DNA of 49,002 nucleotides from Syntrophales bacterium (GTDB taxonomy: Bacteria > Desulfobacterota > Syntrophia > Syntrophales > UBA4778). Below are positions 7,443 through 16,125 of the stretch, in pieces. The stretch's first letter is position 1. Each line of letters begins with the position of its first letter. Location: positions 1 to 49,002 of the forward strand of contig JAQTPK010000007.1 of assembly GCA_028712885.1 (NCBI GenBank). Reading direction: 5' to 3'. The notes beneath the pieces were generated by a model that saw only the letters and a list, made by a program, of their open reading frames with translations, was not told the origin of the DNA and made no database searches. The position numbers were made by a program, and so were the translations under genes.

Positions 7443-9620
7443 ATGCTTCAGGTGTTGAGAAAGGGATTGAAAGAAATCGTCCTTGAAGAAGTGCCCGAAC
7501 CGACCTCCGCGCAGGGCGAAGTAAAAATAGCTTCAGCATACACCATCATCAGTTCCGGGACGGAAATTGCGGGCCTGCACAGGGAAGGGCTGGTAAGGGC
7601 GGCCTTCCGCGACAGGCACAGACTGACCCGGCTGATCAGGCGGGCGGTAACGGAGCAGGGTCCCTTCAAGACGGCGGAGGCGATGCTCGACAAATTATCG
7701 GAACTGTCCATAACCGGCTACTCCGGTTCCGGATACATCATTGAAAGGTCTCCGGACGTTCTCGACCTGCGAACGGGCGAGAGGGTTGCGTTTGGAGGAA
7801 TCAACACGGGTCATGCGGAGATCGTATGCGCTTCCCGCAATCTGGTTGCGGCGGTTCCCGATGAGGTTGGCTTAAAGGAGGCTTCGCTTACAACGCTCGG
7901 CAGCATCGCGCTGCACGCAGTACGCAACGCGCAGATTACGATCGGAGACGCCGTGGCCGTAGTAGGAGCCGGGTTGATCGGGCAAATTGTGATCCAGCTT
8001 GCCCGGATCTCAGGCGCGAGGGTATTCGGAATCGATATAGATCCGGCAAGGCTGAAGCAGGCTGCATCTCTGGGAGCCGAACTGGCCCTCGACGCGTCCT
8101 CCGCAGGCGGTCTCGGTAACGCCGTCCTGCGGCGGACGGGCGGGAAGGGAGCCGACGCCGTGATCGTATGCGCATCAAGCAGAACGTCACGGCCGCTGGA
8201 GACGGCTATGGATATAGCCCGCAGCCGGGCCCGGATAGTTGTCGTCGGAATGATCAGGATGGAAATGTCCTGGGAGAAGGCCTTCCGCAAGGAATTGAAA
8301 GTTTTGGTTTCCAGAGCTTACGGGCCGGGGAGCTACGATGCCGAATATGAGAAAAGGGGGATCGATTACCCCATTGATTATGTCCGGTGGACGGAAAACA
8401 GGAACATGAACGAATTCCTGCGCCTGCTGAAGGAGAGGCGGATCGACACGGAAAGGATCATCAGCCACGAATTCCCGTTCCGGGATGCGCCGGAGGCATT
8501 CAGGATGATTTCGGCCGGGGACAGCCGGATAGTCGGGGCGGTCTTGCGGCATCCGGAGCGGGTCGGAGCCGGGGAAGAGAAAAATCCGGAATCGGTTCCT
8601 GTCCCCGCCGGGAAAGCAAAAACAAATCGCTCCAGGTTGAAAGTAGGCGTCATCGGCATAGGAAATATCGCCCGCTGGGTCCACCTCCCGAATGTGAAGA
8701 GGCATCCGGACCTGGAGCTGTCGGCCGTGTGCACTAATAAGGGGTACCGGGCCAGGTATTTCGGCGACCGCTATCATTCCCGCTATTGCGCGACGGATTA
8801 CCGCCGGATCCTGGATGACCGGGAAATCGACATGGTTATTGTCTGTACGAGGCACGATTCGCACGCGCGGATTGCCGGTGAAGCGCTGCAATCAGGCAAA
8901 CACGTATTTCTCGAGAAGCCGATGGCCATGACCGTTGAAGATTGCCGGATGCTGGTCCGGGCGGCAAGGGATTCCGGCCTCGGCCTTCAGGTGAATTTCA
9001 ACCGAAGGTTTTCTCCGCTGCACTGCATGGCCAGGGAGGCTGTTTCAGGGAAGGAGCCCAAATTGATTTCGATCAGGATGAATTCTCCTGACATGACCGA
9101 GTCGTACTGGATGACGGATGAAAAAGAGGGCGGCGGAGCCGTTCTGGGCGAGGGTTGTCATTTTTTCGACCTGATGGCCTGGTATGCCGGATCCGAGCCT
9201 GTTTCCATTTTCGCCCGTTCCGTTCGCGAACCGGACAGCCCCGTAATCAGCCGGAGTAACATCGCCTGCACGGTGTCGTTCGAGAACGGATCCGTAGGGA
9301 GCCTTGTCTATCAGACCATCGGCGGCAGGGGGCTCGGTCCCGAAAGGACGGAAATCTCAGCCTGCGGATGCACAGTCGTTGTCGACGACTTCAGGAGAAT
9401 TTGCGTATGGAACGGAATCTCGCACGCTCCGCACAGAAAATGGAAATTTAGGTCGGAAAAGGGGCATTACGAAAATCTCGATTCATTCATAAAAAAAATC
9501 AGATCCGGAGCAGGATTCGACGAGGAGGCGGCGGCGGGCGCGCGGGCGACAATATGCGCCCTATCGGCTCTGGAATCGGTGAGGACGGAATTGCCCGTCC
9601 GGATCGGCGGCAACGGGTGA
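7443..9620 (+). CDS. Bi-domain oxidoreductase (Zn-ADH-like domain fused to Gfo/Idh/MocA domain)
   Basis: A 725-residue fusion. Residues ~1-370 form a medium-chain dehydrogenase with a Rossmann motif VVGAGLIGQIVIQLA. Its first-shell motif is SSGTE instead of the zinc-binding C-G-T/S-D, and I see no four-cysteine structural-zinc loop. Residues ~398-725 are a Gfo/Idh/MocA sugar dehydrogenase with VGVIGIGNIA, LEKPMAMTVEDC (the EKP motif, ~residue 490) and GEGCHFFDLMAWYAG (~residue 568). The start at ATG 7443 has GGAG upstream. In known clusters this fusion sits beside heparinase-family and asparagine-synthase-type genes, as here, and is thought to modify a sugar nucleotide or glycan residue. The precise reaction is unknown. 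Confidence 0.9.
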   Translation: MLQVLRKGLKEIVLEEVPEPTSAQGEVKIASAYTIISSGTEIAGLHREGLVRAAFRDRHRLTRLIRRAVTEQGPFKTAEAMLDKLSELSITGYSGSGYIIERSPDVLDLRTGERVAFGGINTGHAEIVCASRNLVAAVPDEVGLKEASLTTLGSIALHAVRNAQITIGDAVAVVGAGLIGQIVIQLARISGARVFGIDIDPARLKQAASLGAELALDASSAGGLGNAVLRRTGGKGADAVIVCASSRTSRPLETAMDIARSRARIVVVGMIRMEMSWEKAFRKELKVLVSRAYGPGSYDAEYEKRGIDYPIDYVRWTENRNMNEFLRLLKERRIDTERIISHEFPFRDAPEAFRMISAGDSRIVGAVLRHPERVGAGEEKNPESVPVPAGKAKTNRSRLKVGVIGIGNIARWVHLPNVKRHPDLELSAVCTNKGYRARYFGDRYHSRYCATDYRRILDDREIDMVIVCTRHDSHARIAGEALQSGKHVFLEKPMAMTVEDCRMLVRAARDSGLGLQVNFNRRFSPLHCMAREAVSGKEPKLISIRMNSPDMTESYWMTDEKEGGGAVLGEGCHFFDLMAWYAGSEPVSIFARSVREPDSPVISRSNIACTVSFENGSVGSLVYQTIGGRGLGPERTEISACGCTVVVDDFRRICVWNGISHAPHRKWKFRSEKGHYENLDSFIKKIRSGAGFDEEAAAGARATICALSALESVRTELPVRIGGNG

Positions 9621-10690
9621 AAGTACTGCTGGTAGGGGCATATCCTCCGCCTTACGGAGGTCTTCAGGTGCACCTCGCGGGCCTGCAAAACTACCTGGAG
9701 CGCAAAGGGCATTCATGCTTCGTGGTCAACCTGGGAAAAAACAAAAAGCTGCGATCGTCGAAGGTGACTTCGCCGACGACTTCCATCGGTGTTGCCCGCC
9801 ATCTGTGGAAGAGACGGGATCATGTGTGTCATCTTCATTTCGGCGGGAATCTTCACGCCAGAATCCTGCTGCTTGCCCTTTTCGCGGGTGTAATTTTCCC
9901 CGGGGGGTGCGCGACGACGATCCATTCGGGCGGTCTTCCCGTTTGGGGAATTCCCGCTGATCCCCTGCGAAGGATGCTGATGAGAATGTCATTTTCACGC
10001 TCACGGGCGATCATCTGCGTAAACCGGCGCATCGCCGGTTTCTTCGGGGATCTCGGCATCCGCAGGGACAGAATTCACGTGGTGTCTCCGTTTGCGGCGC
10101 CGGACGGCGCCGGCAGACGTCAGCTCGCTCCCTTTCTGGAGTTGTTCATGAAAAAGAAGACCCGGATTCTGTGCAGTATAGGATTACTGGAAGAGGAGTA
10201 CGACATTCCGCTCCTTCTGAGCGCTTTCAGAAGATATGCCGCGTTCAATCCGGGTGCCGGACTCGTGGTAATCGGATCGGGATCACTCCGTTCAATGATC
10301 GAGGACAGGATAATAACAGCGGGATTGTCCGGCAAGGTTCTCCTGACCGGGGATCTCGACCATGCGCAGACGCTGGGCGTGCTTTCATCCAGCGACTGCT
10401 ATATCCGTGCTTCCCGCTATGACGGGGATTGCATTTCGCTCCGGGAAGCGATTCATTTCGGGATCCACTCCATCGCCACGGACACGGGCTTGCGCCCGGA
10501 AGGAGCGGTCCTGTTTCAGCCGGGAAATGAAGACGAGTTGCTGGAACGCATGCTGGCGATACCGGACTCTCCGGGCATCCGCCGCATTGGTTCGGACGGA
10601 GACAACCCTCATTTCGGCAGAATTGAATCCATTCTATCGAATTTTCCGCACGTCGAAACGCCGCAGGCGCCTCATAATGAGGCCCTGTGA
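9617..10690 (+). CDS. Glycosyltransferase, GT4-like
   Basis: A 357-residue GT-B protein starting at GTG 9617, which overlaps the oxidoreductase stop as GTGA. The N-terminus MKVLLVGAYPPPYGGLQVH contains the proline-glycine acceptor loop of GT4 enzymes. The C-terminal domain has GSGSLRSMIEDR and a donor-site region DGDCISLREAIHFG. In the latter the usual first Glu of E-x7-E is Asp, a conservative departure. It is the last gene of the first polysaccharide sub-operon; an 80-base gap with a strong Shine-Dalgarno follows. Substrate unknown. Confidence 0.85.
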   Translation: MKVLLVGAYPPPYGGLQVHLAGLQNYLERKGHSCFVVNLGKNKKLRSSKVTSPTTSIGVARHLWKRRDHVCHLHFGGNLHARILLLALFAGVIFPGGCATTIHSGGLPVWGIPADPLRRMLMRMSFSRSRAIICVNRRIAGFFGDLGIRRDRIHVVSPFAAPDGAGRRQLAPFLELFMKKKTRILCSIGLLEEEYDIPLLLSAFRRYAAFNPGAGLVVIGSGSLRSMIEDRIITAGLSGKVLLTGDLDHAQTLGVLSSSDCYIRASRYDGDCISLREAIHFGIHSIATDTGLRPEGAVLFQPGNEDELLERMLAIPDSPGIRRIGSDGDNPHFGRIESILSNFPHVETPQAPHNEAL

Positions 10691-10770
10691 TTCAAATCAC
10701 GGCGCATTCATCAACTTACCTGCTTAGTTGCAGGCGTAAAGCTTGCGTCAATACACAAGGAGGTTGATGA

Positions 10771-12630
10771 ATGAGAAACATCGCGACTAAAGCAAAATGT
10801 TTTTTGCTTCTGGTTTGCATCTGCTTCGCGGCCAATCCGGCCTGGGGTCTTGATGCGCCGGTCGTTACCGCAACCGCAAAGGGTCCCAACCAGATAAACC
10901 TTACCTGGGGGCGCGTATCAGCGCCGGGATGGGGCTATAAAGTCGAGATCCAGTCATCCGGAGATTCACGCTATTCCTCCTGGACCGACCTGACCGCCGC
11001 CCTTATAAACGGTCGGAATTATCTGCCCTACTGGGTGACCGAACCGCAATACCGCGACCCTACGGACGGGAGCGGAACCAGTCTCGGCTCCGCCTGTCAA
11101 TTTCCGGTTTTCGGCCTCAAGTACGGGACTGCGTATAGTTTCCGGGTCCGGTCCTACGGCAAAAACGATTCGGGAGCGGCCCAGTATTCTTCTTACTCAA
11201 ACACCGCTTCCGCCACAACTTATACCCCGAGCATCATCCGGCACGTAAAGGCCGGCGGGCCGTACGGATCGGGTGACGGAACGAGCGAAGCCAACGCCTG
11301 GGGCCATATTTACAACGCCAACTCCCTCAGCGCAGGAACAACGAACGGGACTCTGATTATCGTCCATGGAGGGAATTATGCCGGCGACGGCTGGGCGCCG
11401 TACAACTCCGGAGCATCCCCGTCCCGCAAAATAGTGCTTCAGGTCGATCCGGGAGAATCCGCAACTGTCACCTCAACGGGGGCCAACAACCAGGTAGTCA
11501 ACATGGGCAGCCGTTCGTACGTCGTCGTCGACGGACTTAAAACGACCGCCTCAGCAACGAATGAGATTTTTACAATCGGCTCAGGCGGCTCGCGGAATAT
11601 CTGGGCCAATTGCGAAGTTAACGCTTCGGCGATACCGCAGTCCGTATACACTCCTTATGTCTACGGGAGCTATAACCTCCTTCACCAGAACTATATGCAT
11701 GACGTCGGCCGCCAGGATCAGAGCGGCGGAAGCGGAACCGGCTTCACCGGCAGCAATGCAGCTTACAACTATCTCCAATACTGCCGCCATGAGAAAAACG
11801 GCCATGACCAGCTGCTGATGTATACCAACTCACATCATAACGCCGTTTTGAACAACCTGTTTGACGGCGGATACGGCATGGCCTGGGAGACTCACCACCA
11901 GTCCAATCGTTGTCTCTTCGAGGGCAACATCGCCAAAAACGCCGCGAAGAATCAGCCGGGGGTATACAAGCCCAATATAGAAATATCCTCCGACTATCAT
12001 ACCATCCGGCGCAATTTCTTCCTTTCCGGAAGCAGTCATGCAATCGAGCTGAGCGCTATCGAAGGGGCTACCGCTCAGGGAAATCTGATTTACAACAATG
12101 TGATATACGGAAATACTGCGGGCGGCATATGGTATATGCAGGGCTCCGCCACCCAGGCCAACAATATCTGGGTCAACAATATCATTTACAACAACACGGG
12201 GAATGTTTCCGCATCCGGCATGCCTTCTCCTACTTACGTCGAGGTCCGGGGAGACTATACGGGAACCAAAATCCACCACAATTGCATTCTCTATGCTTCC
12301 CCTGACAATCCCGGCGCGGCCATTATCAATTTCAACGCTTCCGGTTCCAATATGTCCGTGATGCAGGCAAACTCTTTGTACTCCTCCTACTTCTACAGTA
12401 ACGTGACGACAACGCCGAACTTTGTCGATACTGCGTACTTCCACTTGAAAAGCACGAGCGGCCTCATTGATGCGGGGGTCGTTGTGTCCGATTCGACTTG
12501 GGGCAACATCTCTTATACGGGCTCCTCTCCGGATATCGGGGCGTTTGAGTATTCTTTGGGCTCATCATCCGGAGGCGGCAGCGTTACGCCTATATCGGCC
12601 CCGAGAAATCTCAGGATCGTTTTTGATTGA
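10771..12630 (+). CDS. Secreted fibronectin type III / right-handed parallel beta-helix protein
   Basis: A 619-residue exported protein. The signal peptide has a KAKCF basic start, a hydrophobic core and a likely cleavage at NPAWG-LD near residue 27. Residues ~28-145 form a fibronectin type III-like domain (APVVTATAKGPNQINLTW opening). Residues ~150-600 show the Asn-rich repeating pattern of a parallel beta-helix (GNIAKN, NNVIYGNTAGG, NNIIYNNTG), as in polysaccharide lyases and epimerases. The C-terminus ends in SAPRNLRIVFD after a Ser/Gly linker, which resembles the first strand of another FN3 domain cut short. Ribosome binding is strong (AAGGAGG at 10757-10763), and the gene is followed by its own hairpin. 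A role in binding, cleaving or epimerising the local polymer is inference; no catalytic residues could be assigned. Confidence 0.85.
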   Translation: MRNIATKAKCFLLLVCICFAANPAWGLDAPVVTATAKGPNQINLTWGRVSAPGWGYKVEIQSSGDSRYSSWTDLTAALINGRNYLPYWVTEPQYRDPTDGSGTSLGSACQFPVFGLKYGTAYSFRVRSYGKNDSGAAQYSSYSNTASATTYTPSIIRHVKAGGPYGSGDGTSEANAWGHIYNANSLSAGTTNGTLIIVHGGNYAGDGWAPYNSGASPSRKIVLQVDPGESATVTSTGANNQVVNMGSRSYVVVDGLKTTASATNEIFTIGSGGSRNIWANCEVNASAIPQSVYTPYVYGSYNLLHQNYMHDVGRQDQSGGSGTGFTGSNAAYNYLQYCRHEKNGHDQLLMYTNSHHNAVLNNLFDGGYGMAWETHHQSNRCLFEGNIAKNAAKNQPGVYKPNIEISSDYHTIRRNFFLSGSSHAIELSAIEGATAQGNLIYNNVIYGNTAGGIWYMQGSATQANNIWVNNIIYNNTGNVSASGMPSPTYVEVRGDYTGTKIHHNCILYASPDNPGAAIINFNASGSNMSVMQANSLYSSYFYSNVTTTPNFVDTAYFHLKSTSGLIDAGVVVSDSTWGNISYTGSSPDIGAFEYSLGSSSGGGSVTPISAPRNLRIVFD

Positions 12631-12642
12631 ATAAAGAAGCCG

Positions 12643-12677
12643 GCGATTCAGCATCCCCGAAACGGATGCTGAATCGC
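12643..12677 (+). terminator. Hairpin after beta-helix gene, probable terminator
   Basis: A perfect 14-base-pair inverted repeat (arms 12643-12656 and 12664-12677) with a 7-base loop starts 13 bases after the beta-helix gene stop. The T-rich run comes late (TTCTTTCCCCTCTTTTT, after ~18 bases), so it is either a weak intrinsic terminator or an mRNA-stabilising 3' hairpin for the highly translated secreted-protein message. Confidence 0.6.
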
Positions 12678-12776
12678 GGCCGTTCCTGCAATTCTTTCCC
12701 CTCTTTTTCCCCGGATCCTTTTTAATAAATAAATTTCAGCCGGAGAAGTCGCACGAAATCTCCCCTGCTGGACACA

Positions 12777-13700
12777 TTGCGCGTCACGGCAATCTTCCTC
12801 CTGGTAACAGCTCATGTGTCCCAGGAAACAGGAAGCGCCCTGGGCGGATATTTCGGGATAAAGAATATCTTTTATGTATCCCTCGGAGGGATAGCTGTAT
12901 CTATCTTCCTCTTCGTATCCGGAGCGGGCCTTGCAATGTCTCGGCGCAATCAGCGGAGCGGATACCGGAATTTCATCGTGAGGCGTATCCTGCGGATATA
13001 TCCTGTATATTACATGTGCCTTGTCGGAATGGAGATATACCTGGCGCTGATTTCGCTTCGCGTCACCGGTGCAGCCGGGTTACAGGCGGCGGGATTTCAG
13101 AAAGCGGACGCAATCCTGGCATTGACCGGTTTTTATGCATTCGCCGGGAAATGGGGAGGACCTGTACTTGCCACGAGCTGGTTCGTGGGTCTGATCATGA
13201 CGTTTTATTTTATTTATCCTTTCCTGGCGAATGCGGTCAGAAGAAATCCTCACCTGGCCATATCCATTATCCTGCTGGCCAGCATTGTCGCACGTCTGGT
13301 ACTGGGCAGATATGATATTCTGCCCAACAGGCCCCTCGACTGGTTCCCGCTGTGCAGATTATTCGAATTTTCGTCAGGCATATATATAGTGACGGTTGTG
13401 AGACCGCAGGTCTTATCCGGATCAAATATTCGCTATCCGGAATGGATGAGGAAAATCGTCCGTTATGCGAGCGAACTATCATTTCCCCTTTTTCTGGTGC
13501 ATTACCCCCTTCTGCACCTGGTTCCCGCATTCACCAGCCGCGGGATCGGTGTCGCCGCGTCCGTGCTTGTTTACCTGTTCGCTTCTTTCGCGCTGAGCTG
13601 GATCGTCTGCATTATCGACCGGAGAATACCCAGAGAATCGATCCTGGAGAAAGTCGATCACGGATTCTTGGCCGGCAGGAGAAAGTCGGCTTCAGCATGA
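12777..13700 (+). CDS. Membrane acyltransferase (acyltransferase 3 family), start unresolved
   Basis: At least 307 residues with about ten hydrophobic helices. The family opening is split across the nominal start: upstream in-frame codons read S-P-L-L-D-T and then LRVTAIFLLVTAHVS, which together give the LDxLR...H signature of acyltransferase 3. The nominal TTG 12777 therefore falls inside the conserved motif. The frame stays open to a stop at 12726-12728 and contains no ATG, GTG or TTG, only ATA 12729 and CTG 12765/12768. SFGRR-like basic residues follow helix 2 (MSRRNQRSGYRNFIVRR), as in the family. It would acylate an exported glycan. Either a non-canonical start is used or there is a sequence error upstream. 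Confidence 0.75.
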   Translation: MRVTAIFLLVTAHVSQETGSALGGYFGIKNIFYVSLGGIAVSIFLFVSGAGLAMSRRNQRSGYRNFIVRRILRIYPVYYMCLVGMEIYLALISLRVTGAAGLQAAGFQKADAILALTGFYAFAGKWGGPVLATSWFVGLIMTFYFIYPFLANAVRRNPHLAISIILLASIVARLVLGRYDILPNRPLDWFPLCRLFEFSSGIYIVTVVRPQVLSGSNIRYPEWMRKIVRYASELSFPLFLVHYPLLHLVPAFTSRGIGVAASVLVYLFASFALSWIVCIIDRRIPRESILEKVDHGFLAGRRKSASA

Positions 13701-13746
13701 AACGTATTCCTCTCAAGCGATACCTTTTATAGATCTTCCCCCGACA

Positions 13747-16125
13747 ATGAAATCAATTAGAGAAATATCGCCCGCAGAAATGTTCTTCCGCTCCGCCCAG
13801 CTCTGCCGCAGCGCGTTGGACCGGCTGTTACCCGGGTATCTCGCGTGCTTCCGTGACGGCAGGCTCAACCCGAAATACCGGCAGCTCCGCATAATCAATG
13901 AATTTCTGGAATCCGGCGCCTGCGCGAAAATCGAGAGCAGATTCTTCCGATCCTTTGCCGATCGCCAGAAAACGGTGGACACGCTGAAGAAGGAATTCCC
14001 ATCTTCCATTCCGGAGATAATGGATGCAGCCGAGAGGATAATTCGCAAGGAGTTTCCGGTCTTCGGGCGATTTCTGTCATACGGCAAACCGGTTTGCTGG
14101 AATTACGATCCGGTCAGCGGGAAATCCGCGCCGCGCATCTTTCACGCGGATATCGATTACCTGGACTACGGCCGCGTCGGCGACCACAAGATCATCTGGG
14201 AGCTCAACCGGCATCATCACCTGATATGGCTGGGAAAGGCGTACTGGATCACCGGGGACGAGAAATTCACGATCGAGTGGCTGTCGCAGCTTGAGGACTG
14301 GATGAGTTTCAATCCCCCCAAAATCGGCATCAACTGGGCAAGCAGCCTGGAAATCGGCATCAGAAGCATTGCCTGGATCTGGAGCATGCTGTATTTCAGA
14401 AAATCGCGGCTGGTTTCACGGCATTTCATATCAATCTTCGCTTCATTCCTGATGACGAACGGAATCCATATTGAAAGGAACATGTCATCTTACTTCAGTC
14501 CGAATACCCACCTGACCGGGGAGGCTCTTGCTCTCCTCTATATGGGATTGCTGTTCGGGGATACTGCCGTCGGCGATCGCTGGCTCAAGAAAGCCGTTTT
14601 GATACTGGCCGCGGAAATAGAGCGCCAGACGGAGAGAGACGGTACGTACTTCGAACGAAGCGCGTATTATCATAAGTATACCGCGGATATTTATCTGCAT
14701 GCACTGATTCTGCTGGGAGAAACCGGATTTCCTGTTCCGGACGGGATCCGGTCAGGGCTCCGCAAGCTGCTCGATTTCCTGATGATGACGCAAAAGCCGG
14801 ACGGAAGGACGCCCCTGTTCGGCGATGATGACGGGGGAAAAATTCTGTTTCTGAACAGCGATCCATACGACGATTTCAGGGGATGTCTCTCGACCGGCGC
14901 CGTTCTGTTCGGCAACCCGGAATACAAGGAGCGGTCAGGCTCGTACAATGAAGAGACGCTGTGGCTTCTCGGCCCGGATTCACTGCGCAGTTATAAAGAT
15001 CTGAATCCGCTTCAACCCGCCGGAGGCTCGGTCTGCTTTCCGGGTGGAGGGTACTACGTCATGAGGAGCGGCTGGGCGGACGATTCCGATTATCTCCTGA
15101 TCGATTGCGGCAGGCACGGATGGAAAAACGGCGGGCACGCCCATTCCGGCCCCCTCGCGATAACGGCGGTGCTTGGGGGAAGGGAGGTCTTGACCGACCC
15201 GGGAACATATACCTATACCGCGTCACCCTCATGGCGAGACTATTTCCGCGGCGCATCGGCGCACAACACCGTGGCCGTGGACGATTTTCTGCGGGCGGCG
15301 GCGGGCGGCCCGTTTTCATGGAAGCTCGCCGCCGACGCCGTCGCGAGGAGATGGATCAGCAGCGATGAATTCGATTACTTTTCCGGGCGGACGGTCCTCT
15401 ACCGGAATGTTCAGGAACCGGTAACCCATCGGCGCGATGTGCTGTTCCTTAAAAAGCCGAGACTGATGGCGATTTATGACGAAATCGAATCCGGTCCGCC
15501 CCGCCGCATATTCCTTAATTTTCATTTTCCGCTGACAGACGTAACGATGTCCGGGTCAAGCTACCTGATCGGCTCCGGAGAAGAATACGCGGGTTCCCTC
15601 TCCGTTCATTCGCCGCATCCCATGGTGAGAAAGCTGATCACCGACTGCGTATCACCCTGCTTCTCCATCATGCGGCCCAGCGCGACGGGGGTATGCGAAG
15701 CGGCGGTATCGGGCGGAATCAGGGTAATAACCCTCCTGTCGGCGGGAAACATCGCGGGATGGCGCATTACGGAGAGTGACGGTGAAACCGTTATCACGCC
15801 CATTGAGGAGACGGCTCCGGTTCAGAGACTGGCCTTCACCCGCTCGGATTCCGGAAACCTGGAGTCGTCTTTTGCCTGCCGAATCCAATACGCGCGGGAG
15901 CCGGATCGCATTCTGGCCGTCGACGGCTCCCGGGGTTTCTTCCCGGGTATCATGGACGTCAGGTTCAGGAACGCTGTTGATTATCTCATACTTGAGAAAT
16001 CTGCGGATTCCTGTCTGCTGACCTTCAACCCGGACGAAAGTTTTGAAATGGATGTCCTGGGAAGCAGGCCGGTGCATATACGGGGGGAACAGGGAAATCA
16101 GAGATGTGCGGAATCTGCGGAATAG
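13747..16125 (+). CDS. Heparinase II/III family protein
   Basis: A 792-residue polysaccharide lyase-like protein. The N-terminal half (~residues 130-400) is the alpha/alpha toroid type found in heparinase II/III and alginate lyase-like enzymes. The C-terminal half carries the beta-sheet domain, with NGGHAHSGPLAITAVLGG (~residue 460), LTDPGTYTYTASPSWRDYFR and AHNTVAVDD, which match the conserved His/Tyr-bearing core. I see no signal peptide, so export or a cytoplasmic role remains open. In EPS clusters this family sits next to an asparagine synthase-type gene, with which it overlaps by 22 bases here. Substrate is likely the cluster's own uronate-containing polymer (inference). No clear Shine-Dalgarno is seen before ATG 13747. 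Confidence 0.9.
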   Translation: MKSIREISPAEMFFRSAQLCRSALDRLLPGYLACFRDGRLNPKYRQLRIINEFLESGACAKIESRFFRSFADRQKTVDTLKKEFPSSIPEIMDAAERIIRKEFPVFGRFLSYGKPVCWNYDPVSGKSAPRIFHADIDYLDYGRVGDHKIIWELNRHHHLIWLGKAYWITGDEKFTIEWLSQLEDWMSFNPPKIGINWASSLEIGIRSIAWIWSMLYFRKSRLVSRHFISIFASFLMTNGIHIERNMSSYFSPNTHLTGEALALLYMGLLFGDTAVGDRWLKKAVLILAAEIERQTERDGTYFERSAYYHKYTADIYLHALILLGETGFPVPDGIRSGLRKLLDFLMMTQKPDGRTPLFGDDDGGKILFLNSDPYDDFRGCLSTGAVLFGNPEYKERSGSYNEETLWLLGPDSLRSYKDLNPLQPAGGSVCFPGGGYYVMRSGWADDSDYLLIDCGRHGWKNGGHAHSGPLAITAVLGGREVLTDPGTYTYTASPSWRDYFRGASAHNTVAVDDFLRAAAGGPFSWKLAADAVARRWISSDEFDYFSGRTVLYRNVQEPVTHRRDVLFLKKPRLMAIYDEIESGPPRRIFLNFHFPLTDVTMSGSSYLIGSGEEYAGSLSVHSPHPMVRKLITDCVSPCFSIMRPSATGVCEAAVSGGIRVITLLSAGNIAGWRITESDGETVITPIEETAPVQRLAFTRSDSGNLESSFACRIQYAREPDRILAVDGSRGFFPGIMDVRFRNAVDYLILEKSADSCLLTFNPDESFEMDVLGSRPVHIRGEQGNQRCAESAE

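Noticed and set aside
10691-10770. Possible c-di-GMP (GEMM) riboswitch before the beta-helix gene
   Set aside because: A GGCGTAAAGC-like piece resembles part of the aptamer, but the conserved GGCAAACC segment and pairing stems are missing and the gap is too short for a full aptamer plus expression platform.
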